The notes below the pieces were generated by a model. It was not told the origin of the DNA and did not search any database. It worked only from the letters and a program-made list of their open reading frames with translations. A stretch of DNA of 64,000 nt. It comes from Chitinophagales bacterium (GTDB taxonomy: Bacteria; Bacteroidota; Bacteroidia; Chitinophagales; Chitinophagaceae). The stretch is from the NCBI GenBank assembly GCA_015655015.1, contig JAATFV010000063.1, positions 1 to 64,000 on the forward strand, given 5' to 3'. A program made the translations under genes and the position numbers. Shown piece by piece: positions 44,301 through 50,905 of the stretch (within the stretch, counting starts at the first letter, position 1; the number at the start of each line of letters is the position of its first letter).

Positions 44301-44776
44301 TTTACCGATACGGTAGCTCCGGATAAGAACTGACCGGTTTCATTAAAAACCAATCCTTTTACATGGATCCCCGGGATTGGGGGAAGATGAGCCGTATCCT
44401 CCGGGATTGCAGGCGCCCGGGCAGTCTTTGGCTTAACGACGATCACCCTGTCCCGGATAATATATTCCAGCGGCTGGTCACGGGAGCAGAGTTCCAGCAC
44501 CTCCGCGAGGCTGGCATTTTTTACGCTGATATCAATCTTCCGGGTGTCCTGCAGGGTCTCGTCATTATAGAGAAACTGGTACCCTGTCTGCTGATAGATC
44601 GAGCGGAAGATCTTTTCCAGGGAAGCCCCCTTTTCGGATAACGTGATCAGCTGTCCGTAACTACGGGCCTGCACCTGGAGACAGGCAGCGAGGATGAAAA
44701 CAGCCATAAGCTTCATTATGCAGAAAGTTTTGGTTAGCCGGTCGCCCGGCCGTCTGAAAAGAGCCTTAAAATGCAT
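41378..44776 (-). CDS. SusC/RagA TonB-dependent transporter with STN signalling domain (locus B)
   Basis: A 1132-residue transporter built like that of locus A: signal peptide ('IMKLMAVFILAACLQVQA'), STN domain ('KIFRSIYQQTGYQFLYNDETL'), regulatory-like fold, plug ('GSRGANGVILITTKKGKAG') and barrel ending in '..IFTGGISFNF'. It therefore both imports and signals to the FecR protein encoded upstream. The ATG at 44776 has the same ATGCATTT context as the paralogue. Plug and barrel loops differ strongly from locus A, as expected if the two copies recognise different ligands. Confidence 0.93.
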   Translation of the reverse strand: MHFKALFRRPGDRLTKTFCIMKLMAVFILAACLQVQARSYGQLITLSEKGASLEKIFRSIYQQTGYQFLYNDETLQDTRKIDISVKNASLAEVLELCSRDQPLEYIIRDRVIVVKPKTARAPAIPEDTAHLPPIPGIHVKGLVFNETGQFLSGATVSVKGKSKGAITNTKGEFELPELPLNSMVVVSYIGYNTRQLEVRDGGYLMVGLTAAVSELDKSVVQAYGMTSRRLATGNIAKVTAEEIEKQPVMNPLLALQGRVAGLVITPNSGYASGTAKVEIRGRSTINASFTSDPLYIIDGVPLTVLETGGNSNYQYGSTGFVQNGLPAVTGGQSPFFSLNPADIESMEVLKDADATAIYGSRGANGVILITTKKGKAGKSGFSLNATQGISKVTRHWNMLNTTQYLQMRREAFRNDGITPTIANAPDLLLWDTTRNEDWQKSLWGGTGRVTDVQAGLTGGDGRTVFRIGADYRRQTEILTQSGANQRATLSFNLTHHTLNQKLSVSLTANYSYAGVNTISTPSAATLPPDAPPIYNKTGGLNYAPWDAAGIGYQYPFAPLLSPYTTKTNFLTSNLSLNYELVKGLTLAASMGYNNTDLGQSLLSPITSQDPISSPAGTAFFGTNKISNWIIEPQIDYTLFIGEGKLNVLAGASTQASMTDGALQYGLGYTNDAFIRTISGASMIIANEQYAQYKYAAVFGRINYDWANKYILNLNVRRDGSSRFGPGRQFGNFGSAGFAWIATEEKWLRRALPAVFSFVKLRGSYGLTGSDAVGEYQYLSQWANSELGNYTPLYTYGGISPLVNEHAVNQDYHWQVNKKGELALDLGFLKDNRINVEAAYYRNRCNNQLLQYPTPVFSGFPSVTANWPATIQNDGWEFLLDAKLLQVKNFSWSVKANLSFNRNTLLAYPNIGNSPYATTYKVGQPINNRYLLHYTGIDPQTGQYGFADANHDGSIMSDNSVIPGTQDDDRSVAINLDPKFFGGFGNQFNYKEFALSFFFSFKKQKAQNAYYTGVVPGGFGNLSVDIFKDRWQQPGDKACYARFTTQGTTSDYNFQTSDRAYTDASYIRLSTLSFSYNLPAGLANKAGMQRCSLFINAQNIFVITGYKGIDPEIQSFGAMPPAKIFTGGISFNF

Positions 44777-44783
44777 ACCTTTG
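44776..44783 (+). promoter_or_regulatory. -7 box for the predicted antisense RNA of locus B
   Basis: TACCTTTG is a perfect TAnnTTTG box on the plus strand. It overlaps the first base of the minus-strand susC start codon. CTG lies 19 nt upstream at 44754-44756 in place of the TTG -33 element. Confidence 0.5.
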
Positions 44784-44790
44784 TTTTGTC

Positions 44791-44883
44791 TTGGTTAATT
44801 AATAAGCAGTCTGCAACGATTGTATAACTATTGGGTTAACCAGGACAATTTTCCGCACCGGGGTCCAGCCGGGGCGGTTTTTT
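44791..44883 (+). ncRNA. Predicted 93-nt cis-antisense RNA opposite the susC leader (locus B)
   Basis: The perfect -7 box at 44776-44783 points to a start near 44791 (TTGGTTAA). The hairpin CCGCACCGG (44853-44861) / CCGGGGCGG (44869-44877, one mismatch) with T6 (44878-44883) ends it. ATTGGGTTAACCAG (44830-44843) corresponds to 29596-29609 in locus A (12 of 14 bases). The whole unit has the same order and length as in locus A. By analogy with the Bacteroides DonS-type RNAs it may repress susC. Expression is not shown by sequence alone. Confidence 0.55.
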
Positions 44884-45001
44884 GTTTCAGGTCACCCTGT
44901 GGTCGAACTGATTTTTATGATCGGATTATTTTCTCTTCAAACCATTTCCCTCGTATCCCATTCCTCAATGACCGTCTCACCATTTCTCCGCTGGTCCTGC
45001 A

Positions 45002-46261
45002 TCAGGCAATGACCGTCACCTTTGACCCTTCCACCAGGAATTTCACTTTTTCGGTCGATTCCAGCATGGCCAATACCTGGGAGAGACTGTTATTCCGGCT
45101 GATGATGCCGCTGAAATGCTTTCCCGTGACATCTCCCTGGTAGACAATTTCCACATTGTACCACCGGCTCAGCTGCCGCATGATGGATCTTATATCGTCC
45201 CTGGAAAAAATAAACAGATTGTTCTTCCAGGCTACTACCCTTTCCATATCGGCGTCCTGAGAAATGCTGATCTCTCCTTTCCGGCTCATTGCTGCCTGCT
45301 CTCCCGGCTTCAGCAGCGCCGTCCGGATCCGGATGCTTCCTTCCAGCAGGGTTGTCTTTATATAAGTCTCTTCCGCATATGCATTGACATTAAAACTCGT
45401 TCCTAATACCTCTATTTCGTTTTTCTTTTCACCGGATCCCTGATTGTCCTTTTCTCCGCTTCGGCGATCGTCTCTTTCCCCAGTTCCCTGATCGTCCGAA
45501 GAGCGGGAAACGATCTCTACCTTAAACGGTTTCCCCGCATCTTTCACCACTTCAAAATAAGCTTCGCCGGTGATGACCACCTTCCTGTCCTTACCCGTAA
45601 ATACCGTGGGATACGAGATGGAAGAAGCCGCATTGAGCCAGACTTTGGAACCATCCGGCAATACCAGCTGATATTGATTGCCCTGATGGGTGGTCAGGGT
45701 ATTGTACACGGCGCTGACGGATCTTTCCTGTAATGAATTATAGGCCAGCAGGCCATTGCGGTTCACAATCTCGGAATTACCCTGCCTGCTGATCGTTCCA
45801 CTGGCAGTACTGTCCAGGACGATCTGGCGACCGCCAGCCAGGGTGAGAACGGCGGCATTCTTTCCGGGGGCGACATCGTTCCTTATCCGCTGTTCCCGGG
45901 AGAGCCCCTGCTGCCTGGAAGCCGTATTATAAAAGAAAAAATAAGCGCCGCCCAGCAGGACCAGCAGGATCGCCGCCGCAGCCCACCATCCTTTATTACT
46001 GCCTGCAAAAAGACGGATCGGAGACTTTTGCAGGGCAGGCACGACTCCTGTTCCCAGGATTCTATCAAGCGCCTCTTTGCGGGACGCAGCGTCAGAAAGA
46101 CCATGGAAAGCGGCATTATTCCACACTTCACCTGCCAGGCCCATCCACAGCTCCTTATTCTCCGGTTGCTGCAGGCTGGTCCATAGTTGCTGAAACTCCT
46201 CTGCGGAAAGTTCTTCCACCAGGTATTTCTCTAATAATATCTTTATAGCTTCTTCGGTCAT
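45002..46261 (-). CDS. FecR-family anti-sigma factor (locus B)
   Basis: A 419-residue anti-sigma: sigma-binding N-terminus, a membrane helix at about 92-110 ('WAAAAILLVLLGGAYFFFY'), FecR domain ('LPDGSKVWLNAASSISYPTVFTGKDRKVVITGEAYFEV') and DUF4974-type end ('IMRQLSRWYNVEIVYQGDVTG', 'LSQVLAMLESTEKVKFLV'). An acidic/basic insertion of three 8-aa repeats (D-[DN]-x-x-[ST]-G-E-[KR]) interrupts the FecR domain and is encoded by a 24-bp tandem repeat at 45427-45498. The paralogue in locus A has no such insertion. It lies 80 bp after the sigma gene. Confidence 0.93.
   Translation of the reverse strand: MTEEAIKILLEKYLVEELSAEEFQQLWTSLQQPENKELWMGLAGEVWNNAAFHGLSDAASRKEALDRILGTGVVPALQKSPIRLFAGSNKGWWAAAAILLVLLGGAYFFFYNTASRQQGLSREQRIRNDVAPGKNAAVLTLAGGRQIVLDSTASGTISRQGNSEIVNRNGLLAYNSLQERSVSAVYNTLTTHQGNQYQLVLPDGSKVWLNAASSISYPTVFTGKDRKVVITGEAYFEVVKDAGKPFKVEIVSRSSDDQGTGERDDRRSGEKDNQGSGEKKNEIEVLGTSFNVNAYAEETYIKTTLLEGSIRIRTALLKPGEQAAMSRKGEISISQDADMERVVAWKNNLFIFSRDDIRSIMRQLSRWYNVEIVYQGDVTGKHFSGIISRNNSLSQVLAMLESTEKVKFLVEGSKVTVIA
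45427..45498 (-). repeat. Three 24-bp tandem repeats inside fecR of locus B
   Basis: Units 45427-45450, 45451-45474 and 45475-45498 are diverged copies that keep the frame and encode DDQGTGER / DDRRSGEK / DNQGSGEK. Confidence 0.75.
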
Positions 46262-46341
46262 AATGATTCGATTGGATAGGCCTTCCTGTTAAAGACAGCT
46301 AATTAAAGCGGCAGGAAGTGCCGGGGTTAAAATTTATTTTT

Positions 46342-46929
46342 TTAATCGAAGAGGAACCGGAATAACAAAACGAAGATAGCCGCATGCTCCTGGAGATATT
46401 TCCGTAAAAAGGCAATGGCCCGAACGATGTAGTCTTTAACGGAAGCCTTTGTCACGCCTAGTTGCACCGCAATCTCTTCGTGGCTCAATCCCTGCTCCCG
46501 GCTAAGACGGAAAGCCTTCTGCTGCTGGGGCGGCAGCTGACGGACGCCTGCTTCCAGGACCTCCAGCAGCTCCCGGGCGCCTGCCGGGAAAGCCGGTTCA
46601 GCGGTCGCGCCGGTCAGCCGGTATTTCACATAACTCCGGTACGCGTCTTCCAGCTTCAGGCGGCTCATTTTATTATAGATCAGGTTGCGGGAAGCAACGA
46701 ACAAAAAACTTTCCAGGTTTTGGATGCTGGCTGCCTCCGGATGGTTCTGCCACAATTTCAGAAAAACTTCCTGGGCGATGTCCTGGGCAAGCTCAGCGGA
46801 TTTGGAAAGGATGAGCGAAGTGGAGTATACTTTATCCCAGTAACGTTCAAACAGCAGGGTGAAGGCCAACCGCTCTCCCGAGGAGAGCATACGGAGTAAG
46901 TATTCATCAGAGTAAGTTGAATCAATCAA
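46342..46929 (-). CDS. ECF RNA polymerase sigma factor (locus B)
   Basis: A 195-residue ECF sigma with region 2 ('LLFERYWDKVYSTSLILSKSAELAQDIAQEVFLKLW') and region 4 ('LPPQQQKAFRLSREQGLSHEEIAVQLGVTKASVKDYI'). The annotated start is TTG at 46929, with an in-frame TAA four codons upstream. An internal ATG at 46890 would begin just before the conserved 'LSSGERLAF' and cannot be excluded. It heads the long operon of locus B and is divergent from the phospholipase gene with a 58-bp spacer. Confidence 0.92.
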   Translation of the reverse strand: MIDSTYSDEYLLRMLSSGERLAFTLLFERYWDKVYSTSLILSKSAELAQDIAQEVFLKLWQNHPEAASIQNLESFLFVASRNLIYNKMSRLKLEDAYRSYVKYRLTGATAEPAFPAGARELLEVLEAGVRQLPPQQQKAFRLSREQGLSHEEIAVQLGVTKASVKDYIVRAIAFLRKYLQEHAAIFVLLFRFLFD

Positions 46930-46987
46930 AGGAGCCTTTTATGTTTAACCGTTAACTTCACCAACAATATTACTAAAAAACGGCTAT

Positions 46988-47842
46988 ATGAAGCAATTTC
47001 CCGGCAGGCGGCTAACAATGACCAGAAGAATTACTCCTATATTATGGGGCGCTATTTTTTTCGCGCCTGGCAACAGGGCTTACGCTCAGCTAATGAGTAA
47101 ACGAGTAGCGGACAGCCTGTTCAACGCACAGCCGTCCTTTACCATTTATAAAGACAATTATTTCATTACCGGCACTACTCTCAGCCAAAAACCCGATAAA
47201 TATAACTCCGACATCAAATACCAGATCAGCTTCCAGCAATTGCTGACGAAGACCGTTCTGCCCTTTCATACCTATCTGTTCCTTACCTATAGCCAGCTGG
47301 CCTTCTGGGACGTATACCGGTCCTCCAAGCCCTTCGCTGAAATAAATTTCAACCCGACCCTCGGCCTGGCCAAACGGCTCTACAGGAATGACAAGCTGAT
47401 AGGCGTCGCTACTATGATGCTGGAACATGAGTCGAACGGACGGGACAGTATTTATTCAAGAAGCTGGAACAGGCTGTCTTTTACCTTCCAGGGACCCGTT
47501 TTTAATAAGGCCATCCTTTCCGTGAAAGGATGGATCCCATTTGCCTATAAGGATGACAACCCGGACCTTTTACAATATGAGGGCTATGGAGAGGCTTCCC
47601 TGCTTTACAGCTTTATCCCTAAAAAATTCCTCATGGACGTCACCTTCAGAAAAGGGTCGGCATGGGACTGGAGAGGATCCGCGCAGACACAGATCTATTA
47701 CCGGCTCTTTAAGAACGATAACGAATACCTGATGCTCCAATGGTTTCAGGGGTATGGAGAAAGCCTGATCAGCTACCAAAAAAAGGTCAGCATGTTACGG
47801 ATCGGCGTCATCATCAAGCCGAATTACTCATCCCTGTTCTGA
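46988..47842 (+). CDS. pldA: Outer-membrane phospholipase A (OMPLA)
   Basis: A 284-residue beta-barrel enzyme. The catalytic motif is clear: His147 and Ser149 in 'EHESNGR', and Asn161 in 'SRSWNR', 14 residues after the histidine as in E. coli OMPLA (His142, Ser144, Asn156). A signal peptide precedes 'AYAQ' near residue 33. Alternating barrel strands fill the rest and the chain ends in Phe. The enzyme hydrolyses acyl chains of phospholipids misplaced in the outer leaflet. It is transcribed divergently from the sigma factor. Confidence 0.9.
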   Translation: MKQFPGRRLTMTRRITPILWGAIFFAPGNRAYAQLMSKRVADSLFNAQPSFTIYKDNYFITGTTLSQKPDKYNSDIKYQISFQQLLTKTVLPFHTYLFLTYSQLAFWDVYRSSKPFAEINFNPTLGLAKRLYRNDKLIGVATMMLEHESNGRDSIYSRSWNRLSFTFQGPVFNKAILSVKGWIPFAYKDDNPDLLQYEGYGEASLLYSFIPKKFLMDVTFRKGSAWDWRGSAQTQIYYRLFKNDNEYLMLQWFQGYGESLISYQKKVSMLRIGVIIKPNYSSLF

Positions 47843-47854
47843 ACGTAACCAGGA

Positions 47855-48793
47855 TTATCCATTCCGCTCATACACGACCTGGCCCTTTATGATCGTGGTC
47901 TGTATTTGAATGTCCTCATCGAAGATCACCACATCTGCATCCTTTCCGGGAAGTAAAGATCCTTTTTCCCGGTCTATCTTCATGATACGTGCAGGCACTC
48001 CGGTCATCATCCGGATGACGTCCACCAGGGGAAGCCCGGCCAGCTTTATCATATTGCGCACCAGCCTGTCGGCAGTGGCTACACTGCCGGCAAAGGCGCT
48101 CCGGTCCGGCAATTTAGCCACGCCATCCTCCACGATGACCCTTAGCCCGCTCTTTAACGGTCCTAAAATGCTTTCCCCGGGAGGCATCCCGGCGGCACGC
48201 ATGGCATCCGTGATCAATGCGATCCGGTCAGGGCCTTTTATCTTACAGATCAGCCGGAGCAGCGGCGCCGGCAGATGAATGCCGTCTGCTATGATCTCTA
48301 CATCTATCCTGTACTCCTTTTCATCAGGAGGACGTATATACCGGGGGTCCTGCGCACCTCGCTGTTCCATGGAAAAATAAGGTCCTTCCAGGTGCAAACC
48401 CATGAGCTGCGCACCCCGCTCATTTTTCACCAGCGCCAGCCGGTAGATATCGAGGGTATGTAACAAGTCTTCTTTCTCCGACGTCAGCGTTGTAGGGAAA
48501 AGGGCCGTCGTCCCAAAACGGGCATGGGTCTCCGCTATCTTTAGAAAAGCGTCTACCGTCCCATCCATGAAATCACTCCCTCCCCCCCCGTGAACATGCA
48601 GGTCTATAAAACCCGGGGCAATATAATTCCCGCCCGCATCGATGATCGTTATATCCCGCGCAGGGTGGCCTCCGGTTCGTGCGTCCTCTGTTTCTACCCG
48701 GGTAATGATTCCCCCGGAAATAAATAAACTTCCGTTTTCGATGATCCGGTGCGGGGTAACGATACGGCCGTTGATGATAGAGATGTCCTTCAT
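47855..48793 (-). CDS. nagA: N-acetylglucosamine-6-phosphate deacetylase with internal deletion
   Basis: 312 residues, against about 380-395 usual. The N-terminal half is normal: 'PGFIDLHVHGGGG' (His66, His68), 'GTTALFPTTLTS', and 'GLHLEGPYFSMEQRGAQDPRY' with the metal ligand Glu136. After 'EKEYR' (residue 162) the chain jumps directly to 'IDVEIIADGIHLP'. About 70 residues are missing, the part that normally carries the 'GH-T/S-x-A' and 'TH-x-x-[NS]AM' histidines that bind metal. Catalytic Asp196 ('ITDAM') remains. The deletion keeps the frame. The protein may be inactive or altered. The gene overlaps nagP as ATGA. Confidence 0.88.
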   Translation of the reverse strand: MKDISIINGRIVTPHRIIENGSLFISGGIITRVETEDARTGGHPARDITIIDAGGNYIAPGFIDLHVHGGGGSDFMDGTVDAFLKIAETHARFGTTALFPTTLTSEKEDLLHTLDIYRLALVKNERGAQLMGLHLEGPYFSMEQRGAQDPRYIRPPDEKEYRIDVEIIADGIHLPAPLLRLICKIKGPDRIALITDAMRAAGMPPGESILGPLKSGLRVIVEDGVAKLPDRSAFAGSVATADRLVRNMIKLAGLPLVDVIRMMTGVPARIMKIDREKGSLLPGKDADVVIFDEDIQIQTTIIKGQVVYERNG

Positions 48794-50127
48794 ACAGTTC
48801 TTAATACAGACGGACTTTTTTTAATACGCCATCCTTTGAAAGCATAGTATACCAGGTAAAGATAACAGGGGAACAACACCCAATAAGCCATTCTCACGGA
48901 ATAGGCGTCGGCGATCCGGCCATAGATAAGCGGTAGAATGGCATTACCGCAAAGGCCCATCACCATAATAGATGCGCCGAGCTTCGTATACCGTCCCAGT
49001 CCGTCAAGGGCCAGGGGCCATATGCCGGCCCAGACCAATGAATTGGCCAATCCCAGTAATACGACAAACCAGATCGAACACTCCGCCGTGTGCCCCAGAA
49101 TGGTCACTTCCCCTTTTGCATATATGATGAGCAAGGTCAGCAGAGTGCCCAGCAATGTACATATTTGCAAGGCCCGCAGCTGGCTGATCCACCTGGGTAT
49201 CGCCACAATGCCCGCCAGGTAACCGCAGATAGTGGCCATTAACGTATAGGAAGGGAACGCCTTCGCCTGCAGCAGCCCTATCCCCATGGAATTAGCATAC
49301 CCGATAATCGTATCCACTGCGATCACCTGGGTACCGACATGCAGAAAAATGGCAATGGCTCCCAGGATCAGGTGAGGAAAATGAAAAATGCTGGTCTTAT
49401 GAGCATTGGCCGTTGCCAGGGTCTCATTTTCTTCCTCTGTATTGATCTCTGGAAGAGGCGAATACCGGACGATAAGCCCTAAGATGGCCAGGACCGTGCC
49501 CACCACGGCATAAGGCGTCACCACCCGGTGGATCAGCGCATCGAGCACGTTCTTTTTTTCGGAGGCGCCCATCCCGGAAAGGCGGGCAAATAATTCCGTG
49601 TCATTGGGCCGTAAAATAACGGCCGCGAGCACCAGCGGCGCTATTATTCCCGCTCCTTTATTACAGATGCCCATTATACTGATCCGCTGCGCCGCCCTTG
49701 CCTGGCTGCCCAATATGGTGATATAGGGATTGGCCGCCGTCTGCAGGATAGCGAGTCCCATGCCAATAGTAAACAGCCCGGCCAAAAAGACCTCATAGGT
49801 CCTGGTCCAGGCCGCCGGGATGAAAATAAAGGCGCCCAGGGACATCACCCAGAATCCTGTCATGATACCTTTCTTAAATCCAATCCTTTTTAGCAGGTAC
49901 GAAGAGGGTACCGACATTACCAGGTAGGCGATGTAAAAAGAGAACGTCACCAGGTAAGATTGAAAATGGTTCAGCTCACAGGCGATCCTGAAATACGGGA
50001 TCAGGATGGCATTCACCCAGGAAACAAACCCGAAAATAAAAAACAACATCCCGATGATAACCAAAGAAACGGTTATCTCCCTTTTACTCAATGAGCCAAT
50101 GTCTACCGGTGTCATTTTTTTTGCCAT
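48790..50127 (-). CDS. MFS sugar transporter, NagP/FucP/GluP-like
   Basis: A 445-residue permease with 12 hydrophobic segments. FucP-family features include 'LVIIGMLFFIFGFVSWVNAILIPYFR', 'QTAANPYITILG' and 'ISIMGICNKGAGIIAPLV'. Placement between nagB and nagA makes N-acetylglucosamine the likely substrate. Its first ATG overlaps nagB by 16 bp, but a second ATG at 50115 overlaps the nagB stop as ATGA, the same coupling as with nagA downstream, and may be the true start. Confidence 0.88.
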   Translation of the reverse strand: MAKKMTPVDIGSLSKREITVSLVIIGMLFFIFGFVSWVNAILIPYFRIACELNHFQSYLVTFSFYIAYLVMSVPSSYLLKRIGFKKGIMTGFWVMSLGAFIFIPAAWTRTYEVFLAGLFTIGMGLAILQTAANPYITILGSQARAAQRISIMGICNKGAGIIAPLVLAAVILRPNDTELFARLSGMGASEKKNVLDALIHRVVTPYAVVGTVLAILGLIVRYSPLPEINTEEENETLATANAHKTSIFHFPHLILGAIAIFLHVGTQVIAVDTIIGYANSMGIGLLQAKAFPSYTLMATICGYLAGIVAIPRWISQLRALQICTLLGTLLTLLIIYAKGEVTILGHTAECSIWFVVLLGLANSLVWAGIWPLALDGLGRYTKLGASIMVMGLCGNAILPLIYGRIADAYSVRMAYWVLFPCYLYLVYYAFKGWRIKKSPSVLRTV

Positions 50128-50852
50128 AAGGAGGCGGATTGTTCATCCAGGAAAAAAAAGCAGGAGCCATGATCCTGCAAGATACTGGCCGGATAAAGAT
50201 TGCTCACCGGGTTTTCAAGCGCATCCCTCACCGCCGCTGCTTTCCGAAGGTCCGGCGCAGAGCAGATGATATGTTTAGACAACATGATCTGTTTCACCGA
50301 CATGCTGATCGCCTGCTTCGGGACAAGCGCCAGATCGGCAAACCAGCCTTCGTTCATCTGCTGCCGGCGGCAGGATTCATCCAGGTTGGCTATAAGATAC
50401 GGTTTATCCGTCTCAAAATCGGCAGGGGGATCGTTAAAAGCCAGATGCCCGTTCTCTCCGATGCCTACAAAAGCCACATCGATCGGATATTTCAAGATGA
50501 GTCCATCCAGACGCCGGCATTCTTCTTCCGGGTCAACCTCTCCGTCTATGAGGTACACGGCCTTCAGCGGGGGTACCTTATCCAGAAAACGTTCTTTCAG
50601 GTATTTACGAAAGCTTGCCGGATGCGCCTCCGGAAGGCCGATATATTCATCCAGGTGGAACATGACCACCTTGCCCCAATCGATGCCCGGCTCGGCGATC
50701 AATTGCGCGATCGTCTCAAACTGGCTGGCGCCGGTAGCCAAAATAACATTCGCGCTGCCTTTACTGCTTATCGCTTCGCTGATCTTTGCAGCAGCTTCTT
50801 TCCCCGCAGCGATTCCCAATGCCCGGGGGTTTTCCTTAATGATAACTTTCAT
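50112..50852 (-). CDS. nagB: Glucosamine-6-phosphate deaminase
   Basis: A 246-residue isomerase-deaminase. Signature parts: 'ILATGASQFE' phosphate loop, 'FHLDEYIGL' (catalytic Asp), 'GIGENGHLAFNDPP' with the Glu-His pair, and 'ISMSVKQIMLSKHIICSAP'. It converts glucosamine-6-phosphate to fructose-6-phosphate and ammonia, the last step of the amino-sugar route encoded here. It lies 53 bp after the GH109-type gene and overlaps the transporter gene. Confidence 0.92.
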   Translation of the reverse strand: MKVIIKENPRALGIAAGKEAAAKISEAISSKGSANVILATGASQFETIAQLIAEPGIDWGKVVMFHLDEYIGLPEAHPASFRKYLKERFLDKVPPLKAVYLIDGEVDPEEECRRLDGLILKYPIDVAFVGIGENGHLAFNDPPADFETDKPYLIANLDESCRRQQMNEGWFADLALVPKQAISMSVKQIMLSKHIICSAPDLRKAAAVRDALENPVSNLYPASILQDHGSCFFFLDEQSASLWQKK

Positions 50853-50905
50853 CCAACGAAAATTTAATGAAGGTCTCAGCAGACCTTGTTGTTATAAAAA
50901 CAGGT

